This document shows positions 54,623 through 64,000 of a DNA stretch of 64,000 nt, piece after piece (position 1 is the first letter of the stretch; every line of letters starts with the position of its first letter). Where the stretch lies: assembly GCF_007830035.1 (NCBI RefSeq), contig NZ_VLKN01000005.1, positions 62,001 through 126,000 of the forward strand, read 5' to 3'. Position numbers and translations under genes: made by a program. The notes under the pieces were generated by a model that searched no databases, was not told the origin of the DNA, and saw nothing but the letters and a program-made list of their open reading frames with translations. Origin of the DNA: Luteimonas cucumeris (lineage in GTDB: Bacteria > Pseudomonadota > Gammaproteobacteria > Xanthomonadales > Xanthomonadaceae).

Positions 54623-55294
54623 GAGCCCATCCCTTCGCCAGGCTGGCGCACGCTGGCCCGACGCGCGCTCGTGTCCGGAACCGTGGCCAGCCTAGCGTCC
54701 ACGCTGGCGGTGTCCTGGCTCGGACGCCGGCAATCCGGTTCGGCCAGCGGCGCCACCAATGCGACCAGCCACTGGCTGTGGGGCGATCGCGCCAAACATC
54801 GCCCGCAGCCGTCGCTGCGGCACACCGCCGTGGGCTACGGCATCCATCACGCCAGTTCGCTGTTCTGGGCCGGCTTCTTCGAGTACGCGACGCGACGCAT
54901 GCGGCGCCCTTCGCATATCGCCGCGACTGCCGGCGCCACCGCGGTAGTCGCGTACGTAGTGGATTATCACGTGGTGCCACGGCGTTTGACGCCCGGCTTC
55001 GAAAGCCGCCTGTCGCCCGGCGCGATGACCGCGACGTACGCGGCCTTCGCGTTGGGTCTCGGCGCCGCGGCGTGGGCGTACCGGCATGTCAATCGCCACG
55101 ATGCGGCGTCGCCGCGCGTGCCACCCACGCGGCGCGGAATTCAAGTGCGGCCGGTACCACGCACAGCAGCAGTGCCGGCAGCAGCATCGCAATCCACAGC
55201 TGCAATTCCAGCGCCGGACGGCGCAACGCCAGCACCCAGCCGGAACCGGCCAGCGCCGGCCACGCCACCGCGGCGAGGCCGGCCCAGGCAATGA
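54548..55294 (+). CDS. Putative membrane protein, overlaps genes at both ends
   Basis: I do not recognise this 248-residue protein. Hydrophobic stretches (LVSGTVASLASTLAVSWL; IAATAGATAVVAYVVDYHVV; TATYAAFALGLGAAAWAY) suggest three membrane helices. GIHHASSLFWAGFFEYATRR looks like real, conserved sequence. ATG 54548 has GAGG 8 nt upstream, but the first 75 bp are antisense to the SDR gene start. The last 206 bp are antisense to the next gene, where the protein becomes Ala/Pro/Arg-rich. The true C-terminus may be near the frame's crossing at about 55090 with a degraded tail, or the start may be a later GTG (about 54672). Confidence 0.5.
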   Translation: MTPLRQPPDQRFADQTGGADHQDAHEPIPSPGWRTLARRALVSGTVASLASTLAVSWLGRRQSGSASGATNATSHWLWGDRAKHRPQPSLRHTAVGYGIHHASSLFWAGFFEYATRRMRRPSHIAATAGATAVVAYVVDYHVVPRRLTPGFESRLSPGAMTATYAAFALGLGAAAWAYRHVNRHDAASPRVPPTRRGIQVRPVPRTAAVPAAASQSTAAIPAPDGATPAPSRNRPAPATPPRRGRPRQ

Positions 55295-55631
55295 TCGGCG
55301 CCATGTCCAGCACGCTGTGCAGGTGCTGTTCCACCGGCAGCAGGGTGCGGCGTCCGAATGCGCGGCGCGTGTCCAGATATCCGACCACGGCATGGACCAC
55401 GACCAGCGCCAGCGTCAGCAGCACGAGCGTCTTGCCGACTTCAAACACCATGGCCAGCAGCAGCGCGGTGCCGATCACGCCAAGCTGCACGACATGCAGC
55501 CTGGATTCGGCCAAGCCCGACGTGTGCGGCAGATCGCTGCGCCGGTGGCAGAGAAAATCGAACAGGCCGGCGCACAGCCACACCAGATACCCCAGATAGG
55601 CCAGCAGCCACCGGTCGAACTCAGTCTTCAT
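55089..55631 (-). CDS. Multi-pass membrane protein next to the FAD-Rieske gene
   Basis: A 180-residue unrecognised protein with about five hydrophobic helices (LLAYLGYLVWLCAGLFDFL; LGVIGTALLLAMVFEVG; LVLLTLALVVVHAVVGYL; APIIAWAGLAAVAWPAL; LWIAMLLPALLLCVVPAAL). His residues sit at helix ends (CHRRSDLPHTSG, HVVQ, VVHAVVGY, EQHLHS), which could hint at metal or haem binding. ATG 55631 overlaps the FAD-Rieske stop by 11 bp, so it is co-transcribed with that redox enzyme. Function unknown. Confidence 0.72.
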   Translation of the reverse strand: MKTEFDRWLLAYLGYLVWLCAGLFDFLCHRRSDLPHTSGLAESRLHVVQLGVIGTALLLAMVFEVGKTLVLLTLALVVVHAVVGYLDTRRAFGRRTLLPVEQHLHSVLDMAPIIAWAGLAAVAWPALAGSGWVLALRRPALELQLWIAMLLPALLLCVVPAALEFRAAWVARAATPHRGD

Positions 55632-57207
55632 GGTCCGGCATGAGTGCAGGCCCGGCAAACGGCGTCAGAGGATCTTTCGCTGGTCCGTTGAGCACGGCAC
55701 CGGTCTGCGCTTCGAAGCGCGAGCCGTGGCAGGGGCAGTCCCAGGATTTTTCCTGCGGGCTCCAGCGCACGGCGCAGCCCAGGTGCGGGCAGCGCGCCGA
55801 GAACGTCATCACTTCGCCGTTGCCGTTGCGATAGGCCGCGATACGGTGAATACCATGGCGCAGCACGGCGCCTTCGCCCGGCGCCAGCGCATCCACGTCC
55901 TTGACATCGCCGCCACCGAGCCAGTCGCGGTACTGCAGCGCGACGTTGGCGTTCTCGCGCAACCAGCCGGCGGGCGAGCGCACCAGCTTGCGAGCCGGGT
56001 CATACAGTTCACGCCACGGATTGTCGCGACCGACGATCAGGTCGGTGAGCAGCAGTCCCGCCAGCGTGCCGTGGGTGACGCCGTTGCCGGAATCGCCGGT
56101 GACGATGTAGACATTCTCTTCGCCGCCCGGATCGGCGCCGATGAAGGCCAGACCGTCGACCGGCTCGATGATCTGCCCGGACCAGCCATGGCTGAAGGAC
56201 TGGATGCCGGGCAGGTGCGCGCGCGTCCATTCCTGCAGGCGCACGAAGGCGGTCGGATCGTCGTCCTGTCCGGTCTTGTGATCTTCGCCACCGATGATCG
56301 CCAGCGCACCGCTGCCGTCGGGCGCGTCGAACAGGCGCACGTAGTGGTAAGGGTCGCCGTCGTCCCACAGTAGTGCATCCGGCAGTGCACCGTCCGTGAC
56401 CGGGCCAGCCACCACGTAGCTGCGATACGGCGCCTGCTTGGTGTGGATCGGCACGCGCTCGTGGAACGGAACGTTGGTTGCGATCACGATCGCGGCGGCG
56501 CGCAGCGTCGTGCCGTCATCTGCCTCTAGCGCCGGTGTGTCACCGCCCTGCACCTGCACCACGTCGCCCTGGCGGAAGCGCACGCCCAGCGCGTCGCAAG
56601 CGACGGCCAGCGCGAGCAGATAGCGGTCCATGTCGACCCGTGCCTGCGCGTCGAAACGAAGCGCGGGTCCGAGCGCGGGGAGTTCGGGAATGCCCTGTTC
56701 GAGGTAAACGACTGCCAGCCCGGCTTCGGCGGCCGCTTCGCATTCCTTGCGCAGGCGGTCGGTGTTGCCGTCGTGCGAGAACAGATAACCGGGTACGCGT
56801 CGGAAGCCGCATCGGTCGCGTTCGGAGGCGACGAAATCCTCGATCCAGTCGATCGCCGCGGCGTGGCTGGCGGCTGCCAGGCGCGCGCCGTCCTTGCCAT
56901 GCCAGCGCGCCAGGTTGTAGAAGCGATCGTCCAGTGCGGACGCCAGATGCGCGGTCGTACGCAGCGACTCGCCTTCGCCCAGTCCTTGCCGATCGACGAC
57001 CAGTACCTGTCGTCCTTCCCGTGCCAGACACAACGCAGTCACCAGGCCGGCGACGCCGGCGCCAACCACCACAACGTCATGCTTATTGGAGTCCCGCTCG
57101 TTGGAATCACGCGTGCTGCCGTCATCGGACGACATCGATGCGGAGAACTTCGTGCGCGTGAACCCGGTCGGCAATTTCCAGACCGGCAATGTCCTGGCGG
57201 TACTCAT
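55621..57207 (-). CDS. FAD-dependent oxidoreductase with C-terminal Rieske domain
   Basis: A 528-residue fusion. The N-terminal DAO-type FAD domain has VVVVGAGVAGLVTALCLARE at about residues 45-64. The substrate half follows, with PFHERVPIHTKQAPYRSYVV. FIGADPGGEENVYIVTGDSG lies mid-protein, and the FAD closing motif GNGVTHGTLAGLLLTDLI comes next. The C-terminal Rieske [2Fe-2S] domain holds the ligands in CPHLGC (CxH) and CPCHGSRF (CxxH). This architecture is known in bacteria, but its substrate is undefined. ATG 57207 is chosen, with ATG 57135 as an alternative. It is followed by the co-transcribed membrane protein. Confidence 0.9.
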   Translation of the reverse strand: MSTARTLPVWKLPTGFTRTKFSASMSSDDGSTRDSNERDSNKHDVVVVGAGVAGLVTALCLAREGRQVLVVDRQGLGEGESLRTTAHLASALDDRFYNLARWHGKDGARLAAASHAAAIDWIEDFVASERDRCGFRRVPGYLFSHDGNTDRLRKECEAAAEAGLAVVYLEQGIPELPALGPALRFDAQARVDMDRYLLALAVACDALGVRFRQGDVVQVQGGDTPALEADDGTTLRAAAIVIATNVPFHERVPIHTKQAPYRSYVVAGPVTDGALPDALLWDDGDPYHYVRLFDAPDGSGALAIIGGEDHKTGQDDDPTAFVRLQEWTRAHLPGIQSFSHGWSGQIIEPVDGLAFIGADPGGEENVYIVTGDSGNGVTHGTLAGLLLTDLIVGRDNPWRELYDPARKLVRSPAGWLRENANVALQYRDWLGGGDVKDVDALAPGEGAVLRHGIHRIAAYRNGNGEVMTFSARCPHLGCAVRWSPQEKSWDCPCHGSRFEAQTGAVLNGPAKDPLTPFAGPALMPDHED

Positions 57208-57303
57208 GGCGTCGATTCTTGTGGGATACGATGCTTCTTCGTGCCTGCGTCCGAAGATACGCTTCGCGTGTAAATCCTACGCGAAGCCGGCCACACGAAG
57301 CCG

Positions 57304-58302
57304 TCAGAACCAGCGGCTGCGCCTGCCCAGATAAAACGAGGCCAGCGCGACCACCAGCATCGCGCCGACCGCAACCCAGAATCCCGGCGCGCCGGTCTTG
57401 AAGAACGGCGCGTTGAAATTCATGCCCAGCACGCCGGCGATCACCGTCTGGCAGCCGATCACCACGGTGGCGAACGTCAGCATGCGCATCGTCTTGTTGG
57501 TGCGCAGCGCGATCTGGTTGCTGAACAGTTCGAAGCTGCCGATCATCAGGTCGCGTGCGTTCTCGACGATGTCCATCGCCCGCTCGAAATGATCGTCGAC
57601 CTTCTCGAAATGGCGGGTGGTCACCCTGTCCTCTTCGGGGCGGAAGTCGGGTCGCGCCAGACTGGAAAACACCTTGCGGTGGGGCGCCAGCATGCGTCGC
57701 ATCCGCGAGGCACCCTTGCGCAGCTTGCGCAGCTCACCTATCGCGTTCTCGTTGTGTTCCTTGAGGATCGATTCCTCGAACTTCTCCACCGTGCGCTCGA
57801 AGTCCGAGGCCGCCTCGAAATAGGTTCCCAGCTGCCAGTCCAGCAGCGAAGCCACGAAACTGTCCGCGGTCAGCACGCCCAGGTGGCTTTCGCCGTCTTC
57901 GCGCTTGCGGATCTCGGCGATGAAGGGGATCGGGCGGTGGTGCACGCTGACCAGGAACCCGGTGCCGGCGGCGATCGCCAGCACGGCGCCATCGAAGCGC
58001 AGCTCGCCACAATGCTCCACCGCCACCACCTGCACGAAGAAGCACGCACCGTAGCTCGACACCTGCGGCGACGCCCCGGGATTCTGCAGGCGCTCTACCA
58101 GCGTGTCGGGAAGATCGAGCGCCCGCCCGACCGCATCCAATCGTTCCGGCGCATCGCAGGCGATATCGATCCACAGCAGGTCCTTGTCGTCATCACGGAC
58201 GACATCGAGCTGTTCCATCGACAGCGTTTCGTTGGTGCCATCGCCGCGATACAGCACGATGTGCGTGCCGCCACTGTCCGGGTCGTCCGATGGGGCCTGC
58301 AT
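57304..58302 (-). CDS. CorA-family divalent cation channel (ZntB-like)
   Basis: A 332-residue CorA-family protein that carries Mg2+, Zn2+ or related ions. A soluble N-terminal funnel domain (to about 265) includes FERTVEKFEESILKEHNEN and the long stalk helix. Two C-terminal membrane helices follow with the signature GMN in IAGVLGMNFN. The second helix (FWVAVGAMLVVALASFYLG) ends in the basic tail RRSRWF. ATG 58302 is preferred because GAGG lies 7 nt before it; TTG 58317 and ATG 58308 are alternatives. ZntB-like zinc handling versus Mg2+ cannot be decided. Confidence 0.9.
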   Translation of the reverse strand: MQAPSDDPDSGGTHIVLYRGDGTNETLSMEQLDVVRDDDKDLLWIDIACDAPERLDAVGRALDLPDTLVERLQNPGASPQVSSYGACFFVQVVAVEHCGELRFDGAVLAIAAGTGFLVSVHHRPIPFIAEIRKREDGESHLGVLTADSFVASLLDWQLGTYFEAASDFERTVEKFEESILKEHNENAIGELRKLRKGASRMRRMLAPHRKVFSSLARPDFRPEEDRVTTRHFEKVDDHFERAMDIVENARDLMIGSFELFSNQIALRTNKTMRMLTFATVVIGCQTVIAGVLGMNFNAPFFKTGAPGFWVAVGAMLVVALASFYLGRRSRWF

Positions 58303-58479
58303 GGCCATGCCTCGCAACGAAGTTCAGTCGACAAACTGGCGCAAGCCGCGTGAACCCCTTGTCATACCGCTCACCCAGCGCTGCCTATAGTCGCCGCTCA
58401 CCATGCAGGCGAAGAACGCGAAGGCCATCGATCGTGGCAAATCATTTCCGGATTCTGCAAAACTTGCGTTATCGGACCG

Positions 58480-61055
<2,576 letters not shown>

Positions 61056-61222
61056 TGCGCCGTGCCTGCAGCGCGATCGCCGTCTAAAGCTGCTGCCATG
61101 GCAGCAGTTCATCTTCTGTCACGAGCGCCGTGCGGTCGCGAGCATATGACGCACTTGCAAGCGCAGCATGCCTGCGGTAAACCCGTTTTGCCGGTGATGG
61201 CACGCGTCGCCCTTCGGCTTTC

Positions 61223-62392
61223 ATGACCACGCTAGACAGCACACCGCCAGCGGTATCGAATACGCGGCCTACGGCGCCGTTGTCCGACGACGGCCAACTG
61301 TTCCGCCTGCTGGTGCAGGGCGTCACCGACTACGCGATCTACATGCTCGATCCGGACGGCATCATCTGCAACTGGAATGCCGGCGGCCGCCGCATCAAGG
61401 GCTATGAGGAAAGCGAGGTCATCGGCCAGCATTTCTCGCGCTTTTACACCGAGGCCGACCGCATCGCGGGCCTGCCCGCGCATGCCCTGGAGGTGGCACG
61501 ACTGCACGGCCGCTATGAAAAGGAAGGCTGGCGCCTGCGCAAGGACGGGTCGCATTTCTGGGCCTGCGAGGTGATCGACCCGATCTGGCAGCACGACCGC
61601 CTGATCGGCTTCGCCAAGATCACCCGCGACATGACCGAGCAGCACGAGGCGGAGTTGCGGCTGGAGGAAGCCCGGCGCGCGCTGGCGCAGGCGCAGAAGA
61701 TCGAGGCGGTCGGAAAACTGACCCTGGGCCTGTCGCACGATTTCAACAACCTGCTGTCGGTAATCGTCAACAGCCTGGACCTGATCGTGGTCCATCGGCA
61801 GGATGCCGCGCGCACCAGCGCGCTGGTGGAAGGTGCGTTGCGCGCGGCCGAACGCGGCTCGCAGCTGACACGGCAGTTGCTGGCGTTCGCCCGCGGACAG
61901 GAGCTGGCGCCCGAAGCGCACGATCTCAACGCGCTGCTGCTGCGCTCGCGCGAGTTGTTCCTGCGTTCCTGCGGTTCGACGGTCTGCTTCGAGTACGAAC
62001 TCGGGCAAGCGTTGCCCGAGGTGCTGATCGATGGGGTCCAGTTCGAAGCGGCGATACTGAATCTGCTGGTGAACAGCCGGGACGCCATGCCGCAGGGCGG
62101 CCGCATCGTCATCGTCACCGAGGCGCGACGGATGGCCGGCCCGCTGCCGGACGCGCCGCTGCGCAACCATGTCACCGTGAAAGTGGCCGATACCGGCGCA
62201 GGCATGAGCGAGGAAGCGCTGCAGCGGGCGGTCGAGCCCTTCTTCACCACCAAGGATGTCGGCAAGGGCAGTGGGCTGGGTCTGAGCCAGGTGCATGGCT
62301 TCGCAGCCCAGTCCGGCGGCTTCCTGCAGCTGGAAAGCCGTCCCGGCGTCGGCACCAGCGTGTCGATCTGCCTGCCAGTCGCCGGAGAGTGA
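61223..62392 (+). CDS. PAS-domain hybrid-type sensor histidine kinase (soluble)
   Basis: A 389-residue soluble kinase. One PAS domain (about 25-145: DYAIYMLDPDGIICNWN, GYEESEVIGQHFSRFY, WRLRKDGSHFWACEVI) is of the type that can bind flavin or haem. The dimerisation helix has the phospho-acceptor His in GKLTLGLSHDFNNLLSVI (about residue 174). ATP-binding boxes are NLLVNSRDAMPQGG (N box), VADTGAGMSEEAL (G1) and GKGSGLGLSQVHG (G2). There is no membrane segment, so the signal is cytosolic. The next gene, a lone receiver domain, starts one base after the stop and is its likely partner. Confidence 0.93.
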   Translation: MTTLDSTPPAVSNTRPTAPLSDDGQLFRLLVQGVTDYAIYMLDPDGIICNWNAGGRRIKGYEESEVIGQHFSRFYTEADRIAGLPAHALEVARLHGRYEKEGWRLRKDGSHFWACEVIDPIWQHDRLIGFAKITRDMTEQHEAELRLEEARRALAQAQKIEAVGKLTLGLSHDFNNLLSVIVNSLDLIVVHRQDAARTSALVEGALRAAERGSQLTRQLLAFARGQELAPEAHDLNALLLRSRELFLRSCGSTVCFEYELGQALPEVLIDGVQFEAAILNLLVNSRDAMPQGGRIVIVTEARRMAGPLPDAPLRNHVTVKVADTGAGMSEEALQRAVEPFFTTKDVGKGSGLGLSQVHGFAAQSGGFLQLESRPGVGTSVSICLPVAGE

Positions 62393-62743
62393 ATGATGGC
62401 GCTACGGATACTGATGGTGGAAGACGATGCGATGCTGGGTCCGCTGGTCGCCGGGGCGCTGGTCGAGGAAGGCTATGAAGTGCTACTGGTACCCGATGGC
62501 CCCGCGGCGCTGGACATCCTGCGCAGCACCGCTGCGATCGACGTCGTGTTCAGTGACGTCAGCATGCCCAACGGCATCTCCGGCATCGAGCTGCTCGAAC
62601 ATGTCGACCGGCTGCAGCCGCAGGCGCGATGCATCATCGCCTCCGGTTATGCAAAGGTGCAGTTGCCGCCGCTGCCGCCACGCGCGGTGTTCCTGCCCAA
62701 GCCGTATCGCATTCCGCAGCTGGTGGCGGCCTTGGCGTCGTAG
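62393..62743 (+). CDS. Stand-alone response-regulator receiver protein
   Basis: A 116-residue receiver domain without output domain. The acidic pocket is MVEDDAM (residues 8-14), the phospho-acceptor Asp is at position 55 in VVFSDVSMPNG, and the conserved Lys is in FLPKPYR near residue 100. It is directly downstream of the PAS kinase (1-bp gap) and probably receives phosphate from it, acting by protein contact or as a phosphate sink. ATG 62393 and ATG 62396 are adjacent start options. Confidence 0.92.
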   Translation: MMALRILMVEDDAMLGPLVAGALVEEGYEVLLVPDGPAALDILRSTAAIDVVFSDVSMPNGISGIELLEHVDRLQPQARCIIASGYAKVQLPPLPPRAVFLPKPYRIPQLVAALAS

Positions 62744-62841
62744 CGCTACGGCACGGCGTCTTCGTGCGCCTGCTCACGGCCGGGCGTTGCCCTCCTGTGA
62801 TGATCCATCGCGACGGCCTGGGCGATCCATGTGCGTTTTCG

Positions 62842-63018
62842 CTACAGGCTCTTGCCGGCGCCGCCAGCGGTGTCATCGTCTTCGTCGCGTTCCAGTGCCG
62901 GGCGCACACCCGACGGCACCTGTTCGACACCGTCGACCTGGTTGCCCTGGCGCTCGAGTATCGCCGCGTCGTCCTGCGGTTTTTCCTCAGGATCGGGCCG
63001 CTTGCGTGGCTGCGTCAT
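62842..63018 (-). CDS. Small acidic hydrophilic protein, 58 residues
   Basis: A short frame on the minus strand starts MTQPRKRPDPEEKPQDDAAI and ends ERDEDDDTAGGAGKSL in outline. A well-placed GGGAG lies 6 nt before the ATG (complement of 63016-63018). The strongly charged composition and Shine-Dalgarno argue for a real gene. It resembles the small charged proteins of stress clusters. No function can be assigned. It faces away from the YciF-like gene, giving a divergent 172-bp control region. Confidence 0.6.
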   Translation of the reverse strand: MTQPRKRPDPEEKPQDDAAILERQGNQVDGVEQVPSGVRPALERDEDDDTAGGAGKSL

Positions 63019-63190
63019 GATCTGCTCCCGGATTGGCGAGCGTCGAATCTAGGCCTTGCCGGTTCGCGACGCCGTGAACACCGTGACCGCGAAATGTTTT
63101 CCCGCCCGGAAACACTTTCCGCTCACGCGCCGGTATCGAAAGGCTGCCTAGCATCGATGTTCCCCAGCCACCACACCCACGGAGAATCCG

Positions 63191-63691
63191 ATGGCGGTCA
63201 AGAATCTTGAAGATCTGTTCGTGCACTCCCTGTCGGACATCTACAGCGCCGAGAAGCAGCTGACTAAGGCGCTGCCGAGGCTGGCGCGCGCCTCCACCAA
63301 TCCCGATCTGGCGACAGCGTTCGAGACGCACCTGGAGGAGACGCAGGGACAGATCGAACGCATCGACGAGGTGGTCGACAGCCTCGGCATCAAGCTCAAG
63401 CGCATGAAGTGCGTGGCGATGGAAGGACTGGTCGACGAGGGCAAGGAGGTCATCGAGGCAGTCGACAAGGGTCCGGTCCGCGATGCCGCGCTGATCGGCG
63501 GCGCGCAGAAGGTCGAGCACTACGAGATCGCCTGTTACGGCACGCTGTGCGCACTGGGCAAGCAGCTCGGCTACACCGATGCGGTGCAGCTGCTGGCGCA
63601 GACGCTGGATGAGGAGAAGGCGACCGACAGGAAGTTGTCGATGCTCGCCGAACAGGGTGGGGCCAATGAGGAAGCCGCCCAGGCCGCGTAA
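63191..63691 (+). CDS. YciF-like ferritin-fold stress protein (DUF892)
   Basis: A 166-residue four-helix protein of the YciE/YciF (DUF892) family, linked to osmotic and oxidative stress in enterobacteria. Helix starts are typical: LEDLFVHSLSDIYSAEKQL, ALPRLARASTNPDL, FETHLEETQGQIERIDEV and AQKVEHYEIACYGTLCALG. The paired Glu and His residues (HLEET, EHYE, LDEEKATD) fit a di-metal site. ATG 63191 is preceded by GGAG (about 63182). The stop is followed by a frame that runs to the window edge. Confidence 0.93.
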   Translation: MAVKNLEDLFVHSLSDIYSAEKQLTKALPRLARASTNPDLATAFETHLEETQGQIERIDEVVDSLGIKLKRMKCVAMEGLVDEGKEVIEAVDKGPVRDAALIGGAQKVEHYEIACYGTLCALGKQLGYTDAVQLLAQTLDEEKATDRKLSMLAEQGGANEEAAQAA

Positions 63692-64000
63692 CCGCACCCT
63701 GCTGCGGGCGCCGCCGGCCGCGTCGCCGGCGGCGCTGGCGCCGGCGCTGTCGTTGATGCAGCAACTCTACGATCTGGATGCGGCACTGGCCCGCAAACAA
63801 CGCACGGCCTTGAGCATCCACGACATCTACGACGAATGGCATGCGCATGATGCCGTGATCAGGCAGGCGCGCAGGCGCAGATCGCGTGCCTGGGCCGCCG
63901 AACTGCTGCAGACCATCGCGGTGAGGCACGGCATCGGCGGGTGGACGAATCTTTCGTCGTCTCCAGGCGCCTTCTGGATGGATGGCGGAAACGACGGGCC
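63666..64000 (+). CDS. Possible hypothetical protein, incomplete at window end
   Basis: An uninterrupted frame from ATG 63666 continues to the edge. A more likely start is ATG 63756 (MQQLYDLDAALARKQRTALS), giving a basic, helical, otherwise unrecognised sequence (IHDIYDEWHAHDAVIRQARR; AWAAELLQTIAVRHGIGGW). It overlaps the YciF stop only if the first ATG is used. No motif is known to me and no stop is seen in the window. Evidence is frame openness and reasonable composition only. Confidence 0.35.
   Translation, partial: MRKPPRPRNRTLLRAPPAASPAALAPALSLMQQLYDLDAALARKQRTALSIHDIYDEWHAHDAVIRQARRRRSRAWAAELLQTIAVRHGIGGWTNLSSSPGAFWMDGGNDG

Overview
The window is GC-rich bacterial chromosome with closely packed, often overlapping genes. 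Gene content and order suggest a gammaproteobacterium of the family Xanthomonadaceae, probably Lysobacter-like. Supporting points are the topA-smg-dprA-LysM | def-fmt-rsmB block, an imuA-imuB-dnaE2 cassette with its own lexA2, several carbohydrate and peptide scavenging loci, a secreted M4 protease, and dispersed palindromic repeats (TTACTTTCTTTG...CAAAGAAAGTAA; GTCATCCCGGCG type) that I remember as common in this family. The genus is an inference.

Layout. 1-15.5 kb is core genome: topA (5' part), smg and dprA with an upstream LysM gene on the minus strand; def, fmt and rsmB on the plus strand; an ArnT-like glycosyltransferase; a four-gene minus-strand envelope operon (lipid A acyltransferase, two bacterial-PH membrane proteins, a WaaE-like glycosyltransferase); then dtd and rpoD. 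15.5-27 kb holds a secreted M4 metalloprotease and a 2253-residue autotransporter built from about 1.5-kb super-repeats. The autotransporter is followed by three same-strand genes: a TIGR03032-type protein, an EF-hand protein and an unrecognised protein. 27-35 kb is a mannose and high-mannose-glycan locus: GH47 and GH92 mannosidases, an AGE-type epimerase, a PfkB sugar kinase and a LacI regulator. Two matching pseudo-palindromic operators sit in the lacI/GH92 divergent region. Together these genes give glycan -> mannose -> fructose -> fructose-6-phosphate.

34.9-46.3 kb begins with a tRNA with anticodon CAU. A plus-strand series follows: LysR, gamma-glutamyltranspeptidase, an alpha-amino-acid ester hydrolase-like S15 enzyme, a TonB-dependent receptor, a DUF1611/DgcN-like protein and a DgcA-like enolase-superfamily epimerase. 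This looks like a system that captures gamma-(D-)glutamyl peptides and converts D-Glu to L-Glu. It ends in the 5' stub of a GltS glutamate permease gene fused by deletion to the 3' part of a GNAT gene, beside a frameshifted stress-protein pseudogene.

46.3-52.8 kb is an SOS mutasome operon, lexA2-imuA-imuB-dnaE2-alkB, with a perfect GTAC-N4-GTAC palindrome over the lexA2 start. 52.8-64 kb carries a DUF2269 protein, an SDR-DoxX fusion, an FAD-Rieske oxidoreductase with a membrane partner, a CorA-type channel, a glycogen-debranching-like enzyme, a PAS histidine kinase with a stand-alone receiver protein, small charged proteins and a YciF-like ferritin-fold protein.

The most novel-looking parts are the autotransporter-TIGR03032-EF-hand cluster and the gamma-glutamyl/D-glutamate locus.
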